From positions 1-64,000 of IMG/VR virus record IMGVR_UViG_3300021364_000015: a stretch of DNA of 64,000 nucleotides; one strand, 5' to 3'. This stretch comes from a virus. Numbering within the stretch: the first letter of the stretch is position 1; every line of letters begins with the position of its first letter. A model generated the notes under the pieces. It was not told the DNA's origin. It did not search any database and worked only from the letters and a program-made list of their open reading frames with translations. Positions 51,769 through 59,018 of this stretch are shown piece by piece. The translations under genes were made by a program, and so were the position numbers.

Positions 51769-52000
51769 GATCAGAACCTTCCAATAATCTAACTAAGTCA
51801 GGCCCAGTGTTTCCTCCCCAAACCCCAACAGTCACCCCGTTGCGTAAAGCAAACTGTAGGCAGTCTTCCCGATGAGTGCAAATATTATTGCATATGGAAA
51901 TAGCCATCTTGCGCCTAGACGGTTTAGAAGAAAAGAACAACCTATCTTCTCCGACGCACGGGGCGTCCTGAAACCAAACGGGTGCGTCTACATTGAACAT
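51752..52000 (-). CDS. WhiB-family iron-sulfur transcription regulator
   Basis: 82 aa. WhiB layout: Cys15 in DAPCVGED, then Cys37, Cys41 and Cys47 in ICNNICTHREDC, LQFAL and the turn GVWGG at 59-63. These proteins occur only in actinobacteria and their phages; they hold a [4Fe-4S] cluster and bind the primary sigma factor. Odd point: the central spacing is C-x3-C instead of the usual C-x2-C. The C-terminus after GVWGG lacks a strongly basic DNA-binding tail. GGAG precedes the ATG, and TTGACA/TTGATC promoter elements lie upstream. Confidence 0.85.
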   Translation of the reverse strand: MFNVDAPVWFQDAPCVGEDRLFFSSKPSRRKMAISICNNICTHREDCLQFALRNGVTVGVWGGNTGPDLVRLLEGSDLAERV

Positions 52001-52019
52001 TGTAATTTCTCCATGATAA

Positions 52020-52071
52020 GCGTATTGTATATAAACGCTGTCAAGCGATCAAGTCAAAAGTGGACTTGACA
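52020..52071. promoter_or_regulatory. Divergent promoter region between whiB and the 52-kb plus-strand unit
   Basis: Minus strand: TTGATC with 17-base spacer to TACAAT, overlapped by further TTGACA/TTGACT boxes. Plus strand: TTGACA at 52066-52071. The two TTGACA elements form an inverted repeat (CTGTCAAG ... CTTGACAG), so a dimeric regulator could bind between them. Confidence 0.55.
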
Positions 52072-52094
52072 GCCCCCGCCCATCCGAGTACCCT
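52066..52094 (+). promoter_or_regulatory. Promoter for the 52.1-kb plus-strand transcript
   Basis: TTGACA (52066-52071), 17-base spacer, TACCCT (52089-52094). An ATG follows at once (24-codon frame, 52095-52169); no longer gene begins for another 450 bp. Confidence 0.6.
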
Positions 52095-52546
52095 ATGAGC
52101 AAACTACAAGAGGAGCAAACTACCACAAGACTGAATCCGGGGAATCCCGATGACATAAACGTTCACTGAAGGACCGGTGGGTTACACTCGTTACGCAACT
52201 GGTACTTACACGACAAAGAGGGCACGCCTGCCCAAAGAGGAACGATTTGGATCACACGATACACTGGACACACATCCTTGACGGGATGCCAGTCACTGCA
52301 CGTAGAGCATCAAGCCTTGAGGAACAGGTTCGGAACAGGCAACAGCCCATGCGGTTCCGGCACACGGGCAACTAGAGCCATATCTAGGGAGAGTGGGCAT
52401 CGCTGAAAAAATAGGCGGTGTTTGGGGTCCATGAAGTGAACAGCCTTGAATAAACCAATTGGGTTCGTCCCAGCCTCTCGTGCGTTAGCGTCAACTACCA
52501 CACGAAAGGGTAGGTGTGCTATGTCAAAAACAGGTAAAATAACGGC
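52095..52546 (+). other. 450-bp stretch with no convincing gene; possible small RNA
   Basis: Downstream of a good promoter, only short frames are present: a 24-codon ATG frame (52095-52169), and an unstarted frame ending at 52375 that includes CPKRNDLDHTIHW. No start codon or ribosome binding site supports the latter. The stretch may be a non-coding RNA or a decayed gene. Confidence 0.4.
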
Positions 52547-53080
52547 ATGTACGAAAACATTAAACTGGAATGGAACGCCCACAATCTACAGCCCCTAAAA
52601 GGAAAGCCCGTCATGGAAGTCCTGCTTCGGGGGATAGAATTCTTAGATGAGTACTGGCTATCAGCCGGAACACTGCTTGGGCTAGAGCGGGACAACGGAT
52701 TCATCCCGCACGACACCGACTTAGACCTTGCTGTACTAGGCTATTGGGACAGAGCACGGTTACCCGACGACGAGTTCTTTGCTGGAAGAGTAGTAAGCGA
52801 CGGGGATAGGCCCATGCAAGCGGCTTACGTTCACAAAGAAACCCACATCATATTCGACGTTCTACACTGGTGGCCTCACCCCACGAACGATGAACTTCTA
52901 ATCAACATAAAAGAAGATGGTCATTTGATCAGACCAAAACACCTAGTCTCGCCACTATCGACAAAAACTTATCTAGGTCACGACTTTAGCGTTCCCAACA
53001 ATATTGATGGTTACCTCACCGACTGGTACGACACATGGCGTATTCCGCAACCGGGAGGTAAAACAACGTGGCTAAAGTAG
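52547..53080 (+). CDS. LicD-family nucleotidyltransferase-fold protein
   Basis: 177 aa. The LicD motif is WLSAGTLLGLERDNGFIPHD followed by TDLDLAV, with the paired acidic residues of the nucleotidyltransferase fold. LicD proteins add phosphocholine or related phospho-alcohols to surface glycans. No ribosome binding site; TAAAAT lies 6 bases upstream of the ATG, so it may be leaderless. It overlaps the next gene (a cytidylyltransferase) by 13 bases. Shorter than many LicD proteins. Confidence 0.75.
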   Translation: MYENIKLEWNAHNLQPLKGKPVMEVLLRGIEFLDEYWLSAGTLLGLERDNGFIPHDTDLDLAVLGYWDRARLPDDEFFAGRVVSDGDRPMQAAYVHKETHIIFDVLHWWPHPTNDELLINIKEDGHLIRPKHLVSPLSTKTYLGHDFSVPNNIDGYLTDWYDTWRIPQPGGKTTWLK

Positions 53081-53487
53081 CGCTGACTGCGGCAATCATG
53101 GACTTGTGCCACGAGGGCCACATAAACCTTTTGCAGAACATGCGAGCAAGCGCCGATGTGGTAGTTGTGGTCTTGCACTCTGATGAGTCCTGCTGGCGCA
53201 TTAAAGGAAAAATACCTATCCAATCGCTTGAGCAGAGAATTAACAATCTAAAGATAACAGGATTGGTAGATGAGGTACTAGTTACACACACGGACGACCC
53301 CGGAGTAACGTTTAAGAAGGCGCACAGTCATTACCCTAATCACGACTTCATATTCATAAGAGGGAATGACAATTACGAATTTCCGGGGAAGGCTACTATT
53401 ATCGACTTAGATATGCCGATCAAGTACACTGCGTACACAGAAGGTGTCAGCAGTACCCAAATAAGGAACGACCTACTGTGCGATTAA
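53068..53487 (+). CDS. Cytidylyltransferase (TagD/GCT-like)
   Basis: 139 aa. HxGH-type motif in DLCHEGHINLL and the C-terminal SSTQIRNDLL equivalent of ISTTxIxxRI. The family couples CTP to glycerol-3-phosphate, choline-phosphate or similar, giving the CDP donor that a LicD-type transferase would use. GTG start at 53068 with GGGAGG upstream. Confidence 0.85.
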   Translation: MAKVALTAAIMDLCHEGHINLLQNMRASADVVVVVLHSDESCWRIKGKIPIQSLEQRINNLKITGLVDEVLVTHTDDPGVTFKKAHSHYPNHDFIFIRGNDNYEFPGKATIIDLDMPIKYTAYTEGVSSTQIRNDLLCD

Positions 53488-53810
53488 TATGGCTTCTCGC
53501 CGCACACCATTTTGCAGACGTGGCACTCCAACCCGACTGGCTGATAAAACTTAAATCAAAAAGACTGTTCGCAATCTTTGAACATGTTATGGTCTACACG
53601 GGAGTTATATGTGCGACAATATACTGGCTAGGGGGAACTGTCACCCCTTGGTTGTTTGCGTATTTTGCTGTGGGGCACTGGCTTACAGATGCATTCTTTT
53701 ATCAGTATCTGCCTTGGAAAACCGGAAAACCCAAACCGTACTGGCACGTGTACCCAGACCAAGCCTTACACTACTTGCAGATAGTTATTTACCTTACACT
53801 AATCGCTTAA
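53478..53810 (+). CDS. DUF3307-like membrane protein
   Basis: 110 aa with three or four hydrophobic helices (HVMVYTGVICATIYWLGGTV, PWLFAYFAVGHWLTDAFF). The start LLAAHHFADVALQPDWLIKL matches DUF3307. GTG start overlapping the cytidylyltransferase gene by 10 bases. Its function is unknown; the context suggests a link to envelope modification. Confidence 0.7.
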   Translation: MRLIWLLAAHHFADVALQPDWLIKLKSKRLFAIFEHVMVYTGVICATIYWLGGTVTPWLFAYFAVGHWLTDAFFYQYLPWKTGKPKPYWHVYPDQALHYLQIVIYLTLIA

Positions 53811-54159
53811 CTTGTTGAGTATCTAAAAACACAGTTGCTGTTCCGTTAACAAGTTCCACTTGATCCATAGGGACTCCGACTCTAGAAGCAATCGCCGCAC
53901 GTATCCGAATATCTTCCATAGGGTCGTAAGAGTCTAAGAAGTCACGATCCCCTCTATCTTCAGACAAAACTTCCATAAGAGGAACTGGAGCAGGCGGATC
54001 GACACAAGTCTTGCAGCAGAGACGGTCTTCGTTGATCTTAGGTTTACGGGCACTATCCACAGCGTGCCCACACTCCAACTCAATGTGCCACTTAGTTTGT
54101 CCGTACTCACCCAAGCGAACTGCCTGAGTGACCAACCGCTTCGGTCCACGTTTACTCAT
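53794..54159 (-). CDS. Hypothetical protein with Cys-rich centre, 121 aa
   Basis: 121 aa from ATG 54159. The centre has a zinc-ribbon-like set (ELECGHAV ... RLCCKTC). The C-terminus, IRAAIASRVGVPMDQVELVN, looks like a small folded domain. Family not recognised. A TACGAT -10 box lies 6 bases before the ATG. It faces recA across a short divergent gap and converges with the DUF3307 gene, overlapping it by 17 bases. Confidence 0.6.
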   Translation of the reverse strand: MSKRGPKRLVTQAVRLGEYGQTKWHIELECGHAVDSARKPKINEDRLCCKTCVDPPAPVPLMEVLSEDRGDRDFLDSYDPMEDIRIRAAIASRVGVPMDQVELVNGTATVFLDTQQVKRLV

Positions 54160-54180
54160 ACAGATATCGTACCAGCACCC

Positions 54181-54209
54181 TTGACTCAAGACCAGCGAAA
54201 GCATAGAAT
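54181..54209 (+). promoter_or_regulatory. Leaderless-type promoter of recA
   Basis: TTGACT (54181-54186), 17-base spacer, TAGAAT (54204-54209), 6 bases to the ATG at 54216. No ribosome binding site. Confidence 0.8.
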
Positions 54210-54215
54210 ACACTT

Positions 54216-55190
54216 ATGGATAAATCTAAACTTCTAGAAGACGCACTCGGTCAAATCGAAAAGCAATTTGGCGAAGGCGCAATTATGCGGCTTGGTGATA
54301 ACGCTGCAATGGCAGTAGAAACAATCTCAACCGGGTCAATCGCATTAGACCTCGCATTAGGAGTTGGTGGGCTTCCACGAGGACGAGTGACTGAAATCTA
54401 CGGACCTGAGTCATCAGGTAAGACCACGGTCGCACTTCACGTGATTGCAGAGGCCCAAAAGAATGGTGGGCAGTGTGCGTTCATCGACGCAGAGCACGCA
54501 CTAGACCCTGTGTATGCCAAGGCAATTGGATGCGATGTTGATTCACTTCTCGTCGCTCAGCCTGATACCGGCGAGCAGGCACTAACCATCACAAACAAGT
54601 TGATTGAGTCAGGTGCCCTAGACGTTGTGGTCGTGGACTCTGTAGCAGCGCTTACCCCCCGTGCTGAAATTGAAGGCGAGATGGGGGATAGTCACGTTGG
54701 CCTACATGCACGACTCATGTCTCAGGCTATGCGAAAGATTGTCGCAAACCTCAACAACTCAAAGACAACACTGATCATGATCAATCAGTTGCGTGAAAAG
54801 ATTGGCGTCATGTTCGGGTCACCGGAAGTGACAACTGGTGGCAAGGCTCTAAAGTTCTACGCATCTGTTCGACTAGATATTCGACGCATTGAAACGCTAA
54901 AAGATGCTTCTGAAGCAGTGGGCAACAAGACCCGTGTTAAGGTGGTCAAGAACAAGGTTGCTCCCCCCTTCCGGCAGGCAGAGTTTGAGATTGCTTACGG
55001 TGAAGGTATCAGCCGAACCGGAGACATTGTAGACATCGCTGCACAAATGGGAATTCTTGATAAGAAGGGTGCATGGTACGCCTACAAGGGTGAAAACATT
55101 GGGCAGGGTAGAGTCAATACAAAGGCATTCCTTGACGAAAACGTTGACATCCGAGAAACTATTGCAGACACTATCTACGCCTCTATTTGA
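54216..55190 (+). CDS. recA: RecA recombinase (bacterial type)
   Basis: 324 aa, close to full length without the long acidic C-terminus of many bacterial RecA proteins. Walker [10 protein letters not shown] at 63-71, the [17 protein letters not shown] segment, [10 protein letters not shown] as Walker B, loop L2 with [20 protein letters not shown]. It is much more like host RecA than phage UvsX, suggesting acquisition from a bacterium. It catalyses strand exchange and could also trigger LexA cleavage. It complements the separate Rad52/Cas4 system. Confidence 0.95.
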   Translation: MDKSKLLEDALGQIEKQFGEGAIMRLGDNAAMAVETISTGSIALDLALGVGGLPRGRVTEIYGPESSGKTTVALHVIAEAQKNGGQCAFIDAEHALDPVYAKAIGCDVDSLLVAQPDTGEQALTITNKLIESGALDVVVVDSVAALTPRAEIEGEMGDSHVGLHARLMSQAMRKIVANLNNSKTTLIMINQLREKIGVMFGSPEVTTGGKALKFYASVRLDIRRIETLKDASEAVGNKTRVKVVKNKVAPPFRQAEFEIAYGEGISRTGDIVDIAAQMGILDKKGAWYAYKGENIGQGRVNTKAFLDENVDIRETIADTIYASI

Positions 55191-55215
55191 CAGGCGCTAG
55201 CATATGTAGTATCCT
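55187..55215 (+). promoter_or_regulatory. Promoter overlapping the end of recA
   Basis: TTGACA (55187-55192, containing the recA stop codon), 17-base spacer, TATCCT (55210-55215). A leader of about 19 bases with GAAAGGA leads to the ATG at 55241. Confidence 0.75.
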
Positions 55216-55240
55216 TGGAAGTCCAAGAAAGGATACAGTA

Positions 55241-55558
55241 ATGGCTAGAACCAAGACCGTTAAATCAACCAAAGCGCCTGTTGGACCGCCTCCCGGCTGG
55301 ATAGTAACAGACGTGTATCAACTCTCGCCCCAAATTACACTTTCAAAAGGCGACGAATGCCGAGTCAAAGGCGAGCAAGGCAAGTACAAGTTCATCCGCC
55401 ACGTGACAAACACCAACCTAAACCCGCAATCAGAATGGGTTGACTTATGGGGAGGATCACATGGTCATGAGCAGTGGAGATCGGTCAGGGTAGATCGACT
55501 TAAGCACGTTCCTAAGAAACGCTCCCGCAAAAAGAAAGAACCCCAGTCACCTAAGTGA
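55241..55558 (+). CDS. Small basic hypothetical protein, 105 aa
   Basis: 105 aa from ATG 55241 (an upstream TTG frame start would overlap the promoter). The middle resembles a small beta-barrel (LSKGDECRVKGEQGKYKFIR, WVDLWGGSHGHEQWRSVRVD). The C-terminus is Lys/Arg-rich (KHVPKKRSRKKKEPQSPK), suggesting nucleic-acid binding. Family not recognised. Confidence 0.65.
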   Translation: MARTKTVKSTKAPVGPPPGWIVTDVYQLSPQITLSKGDECRVKGEQGKYKFIRHVTNTNLNPQSEWVDLWGGSHGHEQWRSVRVDRLKHVPKKRSRKKKEPQSPK

Positions 55559-55566
55559 CCGGGGTT
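55527..55566 (-). terminator. Bidirectional-looking terminator between converging genes
   Basis: Stem AACCCC-A-GTCAC / GTGAC-C-GGGGTT (55539-55550 with 55555-55566), loop CTAA. On the minus strand it is followed by CTTTCTTTTTG, so it terminates transcripts coming from the holin genes. It also overlaps the 3' end of the 105-aa gene on the plus strand. Confidence 0.75.
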
Positions 55567-55671
55567 CATTCCCTGTTAGGGAAGGACACAAAAGGAGCAA
55601 AAGCCTATCCGCTAACAACCATATACTACTACATCACTTGATGGTTGATCAAGCGATGTGGGGCACTACCC

Positions 55672-55869
55672 TCAGACGAGAGAAGCCGTTGAGTGGTCGC
55701 CAACCTTGGTAGCAGCGAATGACTTCACTACTGAAAGGGCAGCGGCAACAGCAGCCGTAGCAGCACCCTTGGCTGAAGCCATGTCAGTCACGACAAACAT
55801 TGCCAGAAATGTCTGGGCGAATGTCATAAGGGCACGTTCTCCAACCTGCTTGTAGATGCTAATATCCAT
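55672..55869 (-). CDS. Holin-like membrane protein (r1t type)
   Basis: 65 aa. The arrangement YKQVGERALMTFAQTFLAMF ... AATAAVAAALSVVKSFAATK resembles the phage r1t holin family of small proteins with two hydrophobic helices. It would open the membrane for the M15 endolysin. AAGGAG precedes the ATG. Confidence 0.7.
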   Translation of the reverse strand: MDISIYKQVGERALMTFAQTFLAMFVVTDMASAKGAATAAVAAALSVVKSFAATKVGDHSTASLV

Positions 55870-55899
55870 ATATATTCTCCTTGTTAGGGGATTAGGGTT

Positions 55900-55921
55900 G
55901 AGACAATCTTGTCATTGTCTC
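55900..55921. other. Perfect hairpin upstream of the holin gene
   Basis: GAGACAAT / ATTGTCTC stem of 8 bp with a 6-base loop. On the plus strand it coincides with a TTGAGA-N18-TATAAT promoter-like pair (55898-55927). Confidence 0.5.
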
Positions 55922-55980
55922 TATAATAGTGTACCACACCCATTGTGATTGCGTAGGAGCACATTTATGTAAAAGTTATC

Positions 55981-56235
55981 TCAACTTTTATCTTGGGTCA
56001 GTCTAAATGCTGCGTCAATCTCATCAGCAGTCACCACACCATCATCAGCATAGGCAGCGGCCAACTTCTGCAAAACAGTAGCAGTCGCCGTTACACCAGC
56101 CAGAAATGCAGCCTTCCACGGCTCAATACCGCCAATCACGCTAGCGCCACCAATAATAGCCATAGCGTTCATTACGAAGACCGCAAAGATGCGACCAACT
56201 GTGTTAACAATAAGTTTGCGAGTCTCATTCTTCAT
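55981..56235 (-). CDS. Holin-like membrane protein with DGxxTxxE tail
   Basis: 84 aa from ATG 56235 (AGGAAAG correctly spaced; an in-frame ATG seven codons upstream is less likely). Two hydrophobic stretches (VGRIFAVFVMNAMAIIGGAS, WKAAFLAGVTATATVLQKLA) followed by ADDGVVTADEIDAAF, a short EF-hand-like tail seen in several phage holins. Overlaps the preceding gene by 11 bases. Confidence 0.65.
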   Translation of the reverse strand: MKNETRKLIVNTVGRIFAVFVMNAMAIIGGASVIGGIEPWKAAFLAGVTATATVLQKLAAAYADDGVVTADEIDAAFRLTQDKS

Positions 56236-56449
56236 CAGAATCACTTTCCTTTTCATCGTCTAAATAATCCAAAACGGTTCCCAGCAAATGCAGCCCTAAT
56301 CCTGCAAAAGCAATGTAAATCCCTCTCTGTAATGTCGTGGATGAAAGAGTGATAAGTACCATGCCAGTTCCCGCTAAGGTCCAGCCGAGGTAAAGCATCT
56401 CTCTCCCCATCCGCTTAATAGCACCAATTGTAGTTTTAAATAGTTTCAT
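56225..56449 (-). CDS. Small membrane protein, 74 aa
   Basis: 74 aa with two hydrophobic helices (LYLGWTLAGTGMVLITLS, GIYIAFAGLGLHLLGTVL), a basic N-terminus and an acidic tail (DDEKESDSDEE). Together with the next two genes it forms a cassette of small membrane proteins, probably lysis functions (holin/antiholin). AAAGGAGG precedes the ATG, overlapping the end of the Thr-rich gene. Confidence 0.65.
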   Translation of the reverse strand: MKLFKTTIGAIKRMGREMLYLGWTLAGTGMVLITLSSTTLQRGIYIAFAGLGLHLLGTVLDYLDDEKESDSDEE

Positions 56450-56460
56450 TATGCCTCCTT

Positions 56461-58929
56461 TCAGCGAGACTGTCTTCTTCTAGAACTTTTACTTCCGCCA
56501 CCAGAATCCCCACTTCCGCCACCACTGGGTCCTCCACCTCCACCAGAAGGGCCACCGCCTCCGCCGCCGCCCGCAGGACCGGCAGAGGTTGCAGCAGTTG
56601 CCACCGTAACGGCTGCGGCAGCAGCAACCACAGTACGGCGAGTTTCGGTGTCCACGGTTGAGCCATCGGCCACATACTCGTTGTACGCTTCATCTTCAAA
56701 GATGTTAACGGAGTCCTCAAACTCTTCTTTAACTTCACCGTCAGCGTCGTTCAATGCGTCAACGAGAACTTTTTTACCGTCTTCTGGAATTTCATCAAAG
56801 TTGTCTTCAGAAACAAGTGCTTCAATTTCTTCGACGGTGACTTCACCGTCAACTACATCCAAGAAGTCTTCAGCGAGTTCTTCGTCCAAGGCATCAAGTT
56901 CTTCAACAACTTTTTCTTCAGCGGCGTCAACTTCGGACAACTCCACACCCTCAATATCAAGACCAAGGCTGTTTAGTTCCAGCGCTAATTCTTGTTCTTC
57001 TTCCTCAACGTCAAACTCTTCAAAGAACTCGTCAACGGTTAACGCTTCGCCTGTATCTTCGTCAACAAACTCAAACTCAATTTCCTCACCATCTACGGTA
57101 ACGATCTCTGGTTCAGGCTCCGGCTCAGGTTCCGGTTCCGGGGGAAGAGTTGTCGTTGTCGTCGTTGGAGGCAACGTTGATGTGGTGGTTGTCGTGGTAG
57201 TGCTTGTAGTTGTAGTGCTTGTCGATGTAGTCGTAGTCGGGGTTACCGTAGTCGTCGTAGGCGGTACGGTTGTCGTTGTCGTTGATGGCGGTGCCTCCGT
57301 CGTTGTAGTTGTAGGCGCTACCGTCGTCGTAGTTGTAGGCGGCAACGTCGTTGTTGTCGTTACAGGTATTGTACTAGTTGTTGTTGTTGTCGGAGGCAAG
57401 GTCGTAGTAGTTGGAGGTAACGTTGTAGTAGTTGTTGTTGGTGGAACGGTCGTCGTCGTTGTGGTCGGCGGAACGGTCGTCGTGGTCGTTGGTGGAACGG
57501 TCGTCGTGGTCGGAGGGGTAGGCTCCTCTACAGTCAGCGTCACTTGGGTAGACCATCCAGAATAGACACCTAGAGTGTCATTGTCGGCACGCACATCAAA
57601 GACGTATTCTTCTCCGAGTCCTCCGGTGCCTTCAAACAAGTCGTAAGACAGAGTATATTCGGTAGTGAGAGCATTTTCGTCACCCACATTTCCAGTAGCG
57701 ACACCCCATCCAGCGTCGGGGGGTATACTAAAAGAGATGGCGTAGCGTTCGGGATCGACATTTCCGGTATTTGGCTCATCCCAATCCAAGAAAACGCCGT
57801 TAGCGGTCAACTCGCCGGTAAGGTTCATCGGCGGGCCAAGTGTCTGCGGAACGGTAGTCGTTGTGGTAGTGGTCGGTGGAACCGTTGTGGTTGTCGAAGT
57901 CGTCGTTGTGGTCGTCGTTGTGGTCGTCGTTGTGGTTGCAGGTGTAGCCCAAGTCCAAGTGTTTTGAACAAAACCACAAAGTGTAGAAGAAGTCAAACCT
58001 TGACATGTGTCCCACGAAGCGTTAGACGACCAGCCATTCGGTGCAGAGTTGCTGTTGATGGAGTTGAACTGAGGATTAGTGAGCAGGTTGGTGAGGTCTG
58101 TCCATTCGGTGCTCCCATCAAGTTTTGCTTTGAAAGCGACTTCTTTGATTTCGGTTCCGTAGTTCCCTCCCGAACCTTCGCCATCTTTTGCCCAGATACG
58201 AATCTTAACTGTGTCCCACGATGTTGAATCTTGCACATTCGTAGAGGTAGACGCTGAGAACCAAAAGGAAGGAACCTCAACCCAAGATGTTGGAGCAGAT
58301 GATGTCAAGTTGCCTTGCAGTAGGTTACCTGCCGAGTCGTAAGCGGCATACTGGGTCGCCACGTAATCGTTAACATCGTCGGACCGTTTAACAAGAGGGG
58401 TCACAACAATTGAATCAATCTCTCCCGCATACGAAGAAACGTCAATTGTTTGCTCAATGTATGCGGGGGTGTAAGAGAATCTGACCCCGTTGTAGGTGCT
58501 GAAGTTTGTTGCAAGCGTCAGGTCAGTGACGAGTGCGTATTCACCATTTTCGTAACCCGGACCAACCTGACCGGGGTAGTAGCCCGCCCTAAGGCGGTAA
58601 ACGCCTGCATCCAGCGTGGTGTCAATCTTTGCTGATACACACTGGTCTTGAGCGTTGTGGTTGCCGTCATCATTTCTGGTAATCATCGTGCCTGACAGGT
58701 CGTACAACCACAAGTACGGGTCAACCGTTACCTCATTACATGACTGATTGCTGTTGCCGTAGATAACGACATGGGTAGTGTCCTGCGAAACTTCAAAATA
58801 CCAGTCAGATTCTTCAGTAACTGTGTACGAAGCGGCGGCTGCTGGGACAGGAGCAAACCACGCTAGTGCAAAAACCCACACAAGCGCTGCTTTAGCCATT
58901 CTCTTGTAGGTTCTGCCCTTGCGCAGCAT
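56461..58929 (-). CDS. Secreted Thr-rich mucin-like protein with FN3 domain and acidic C-terminal region
   Basis: 822 aa. A signal peptide (about 1-33, hydrophobic ALVWVFALAWFAPVPAAAA) starts it. Next is a beta-rich domain (about 34-150), a second domain with a WVEVPSFWFSA segment (about 150-330), a first Thr/Pro/Val tract, an FN3 domain (about 370-470: PPMNLTGELTANGVFLDWDE, VFDVRADNDTLGVYSGW), a second long Thr-Pro-Val tract (about 475-600), a very acidic Leu-rich region (about 610-760) and a Gly/Ser tail ending in basic residues. TTTVPPTTTT-type tracts are common in surface proteins of Acidimicrobiia, so it looks host-derived. It precedes the holin cassette. AGGGGAC precedes the ATG. Function unknown. 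Confidence 0.75.
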   Translation of the reverse strand: MLRKGRTYKRMAKAALVWVFALAWFAPVPAAAASYTVTEESDWYFEVSQDTTHVVIYGNSNQSCNEVTVDPYLWLYDLSGTMITRNDDGNHNAQDQCVSAKIDTTLDAGVYRLRAGYYPGQVGPGYENGEYALVTDLTLATNFSTYNGVRFSYTPAYIEQTIDVSSYAGEIDSIVVTPLVKRSDDVNDYVATQYAAYDSAGNLLQGNLTSSAPTSWVEVPSFWFSASTSTNVQDSTSWDTVKIRIWAKDGEGSGGNYGTEIKEVAFKAKLDGSTEWTDLTNLLTNPQFNSINSNSAPNGWSSNASWDTCQGLTSSTLCGFVQNTWTWATPATTTTTTTTTTTTTSTTTTVPPTTTTTTTVPQTLGPPMNLTGELTANGVFLDWDEPNTGNVDPERYAISFSIPPDAGWGVATGNVGDENALTTEYTLSYDLFEGTGGLGEEYVFDVRADNDTLGVYSGWSTQVTLTVEEPTPPTTTTVPPTTTTTVPPTTTTTTVPPTTTTTTLPPTTTTLPPTTTTTSTIPVTTTTTLPPTTTTTVAPTTTTTEAPPSTTTTTVPPTTTTVTPTTTTSTSTTTTSTTTTTTTSTLPPTTTTTTLPPEPEPEPEPEPEIVTVDGEEIEFEFVDEDTGEALTVDEFFEEFDVEEEEQELALELNSLGLDIEGVELSEVDAAEEKVVEELDALDEELAEDFLDVVDGEVTVEEIEALVSEDNFDEIPEDGKKVLVDALNDADGEVKEEFEDSVNIFEDEAYNEYVADGSTVDTETRRTVVAAAAAVTVATAATSAGPAGGGGGGGPSGGGGGPSGGGSGDSGGGSKSSRRRQSR
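57130..57960 (-). repeat. Codon-degenerate Thr/Pro/Val coding repeats
   Basis: Two low-complexity blocks (about 57140-57525 and 57850-57945) of repeated gtcgtcgttgtngg-type units on the plus strand encode Thr-Thr-Thr-Val-Pro-Pro runs on the minus strand. The codons for Thr and Val vary, so the repeat is older or more selected than a pure microsatellite. Confidence 0.8.
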
Positions 58930-58940
58930 AAAAGTCCCCT

Positions 58941-58959
58941 ACCGTACCACTAACACCTA
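58941..58959 (+). repeat. 19-bp repeat, copy 1
   Basis: ACCGTACC-A-CTAACACCTA, matching 63029-63047 with one mismatch. It lies between the start of the Thr-rich gene (minus) and the promoter of the FmdB-like gene (plus). Confidence 0.6.
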
Positions 58960-58983
58960 CTGTTATTGTATCGTTGTGGGGAC

Positions 58984-59011
58984 TTGCCAAGTGTCAATCA
59001 AGCGGTATAAT
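58984..59011 (+). promoter_or_regulatory. Leaderless-type promoter of the FmdB-like/TK operon
   Basis: TTGCCA (58984-58989), 16-base spacer, TATAAT (59006-59011), 7 bases to the ATG at 59019. Confidence 0.75.
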
Positions 59012-59018
59012 AAGACAC

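Noticed and set aside
52160-52375. HNH-like protein in the plus-strand frame ending at 52375
   Set aside because: The frame contains a Cys and LDHTIHW-like residues but has no ATG/GTG/TTG start near its beginning, no ribosome binding site and lacks the Cys pairs of a real HNH fold.
52310-52582. 90-aa minus-strand frame
   Set aside because: It starts inside the LicD gene, has no ribosome binding site and no recognisable composition; treated as a chance frame.
56648-57565. 305-aa plus-strand Ser/Val-rich frame
   Set aside because: It is the reverse complement of the Thr/Pro/Val and acidic tracts of the secreted protein; long frames are expected opposite such repeats.
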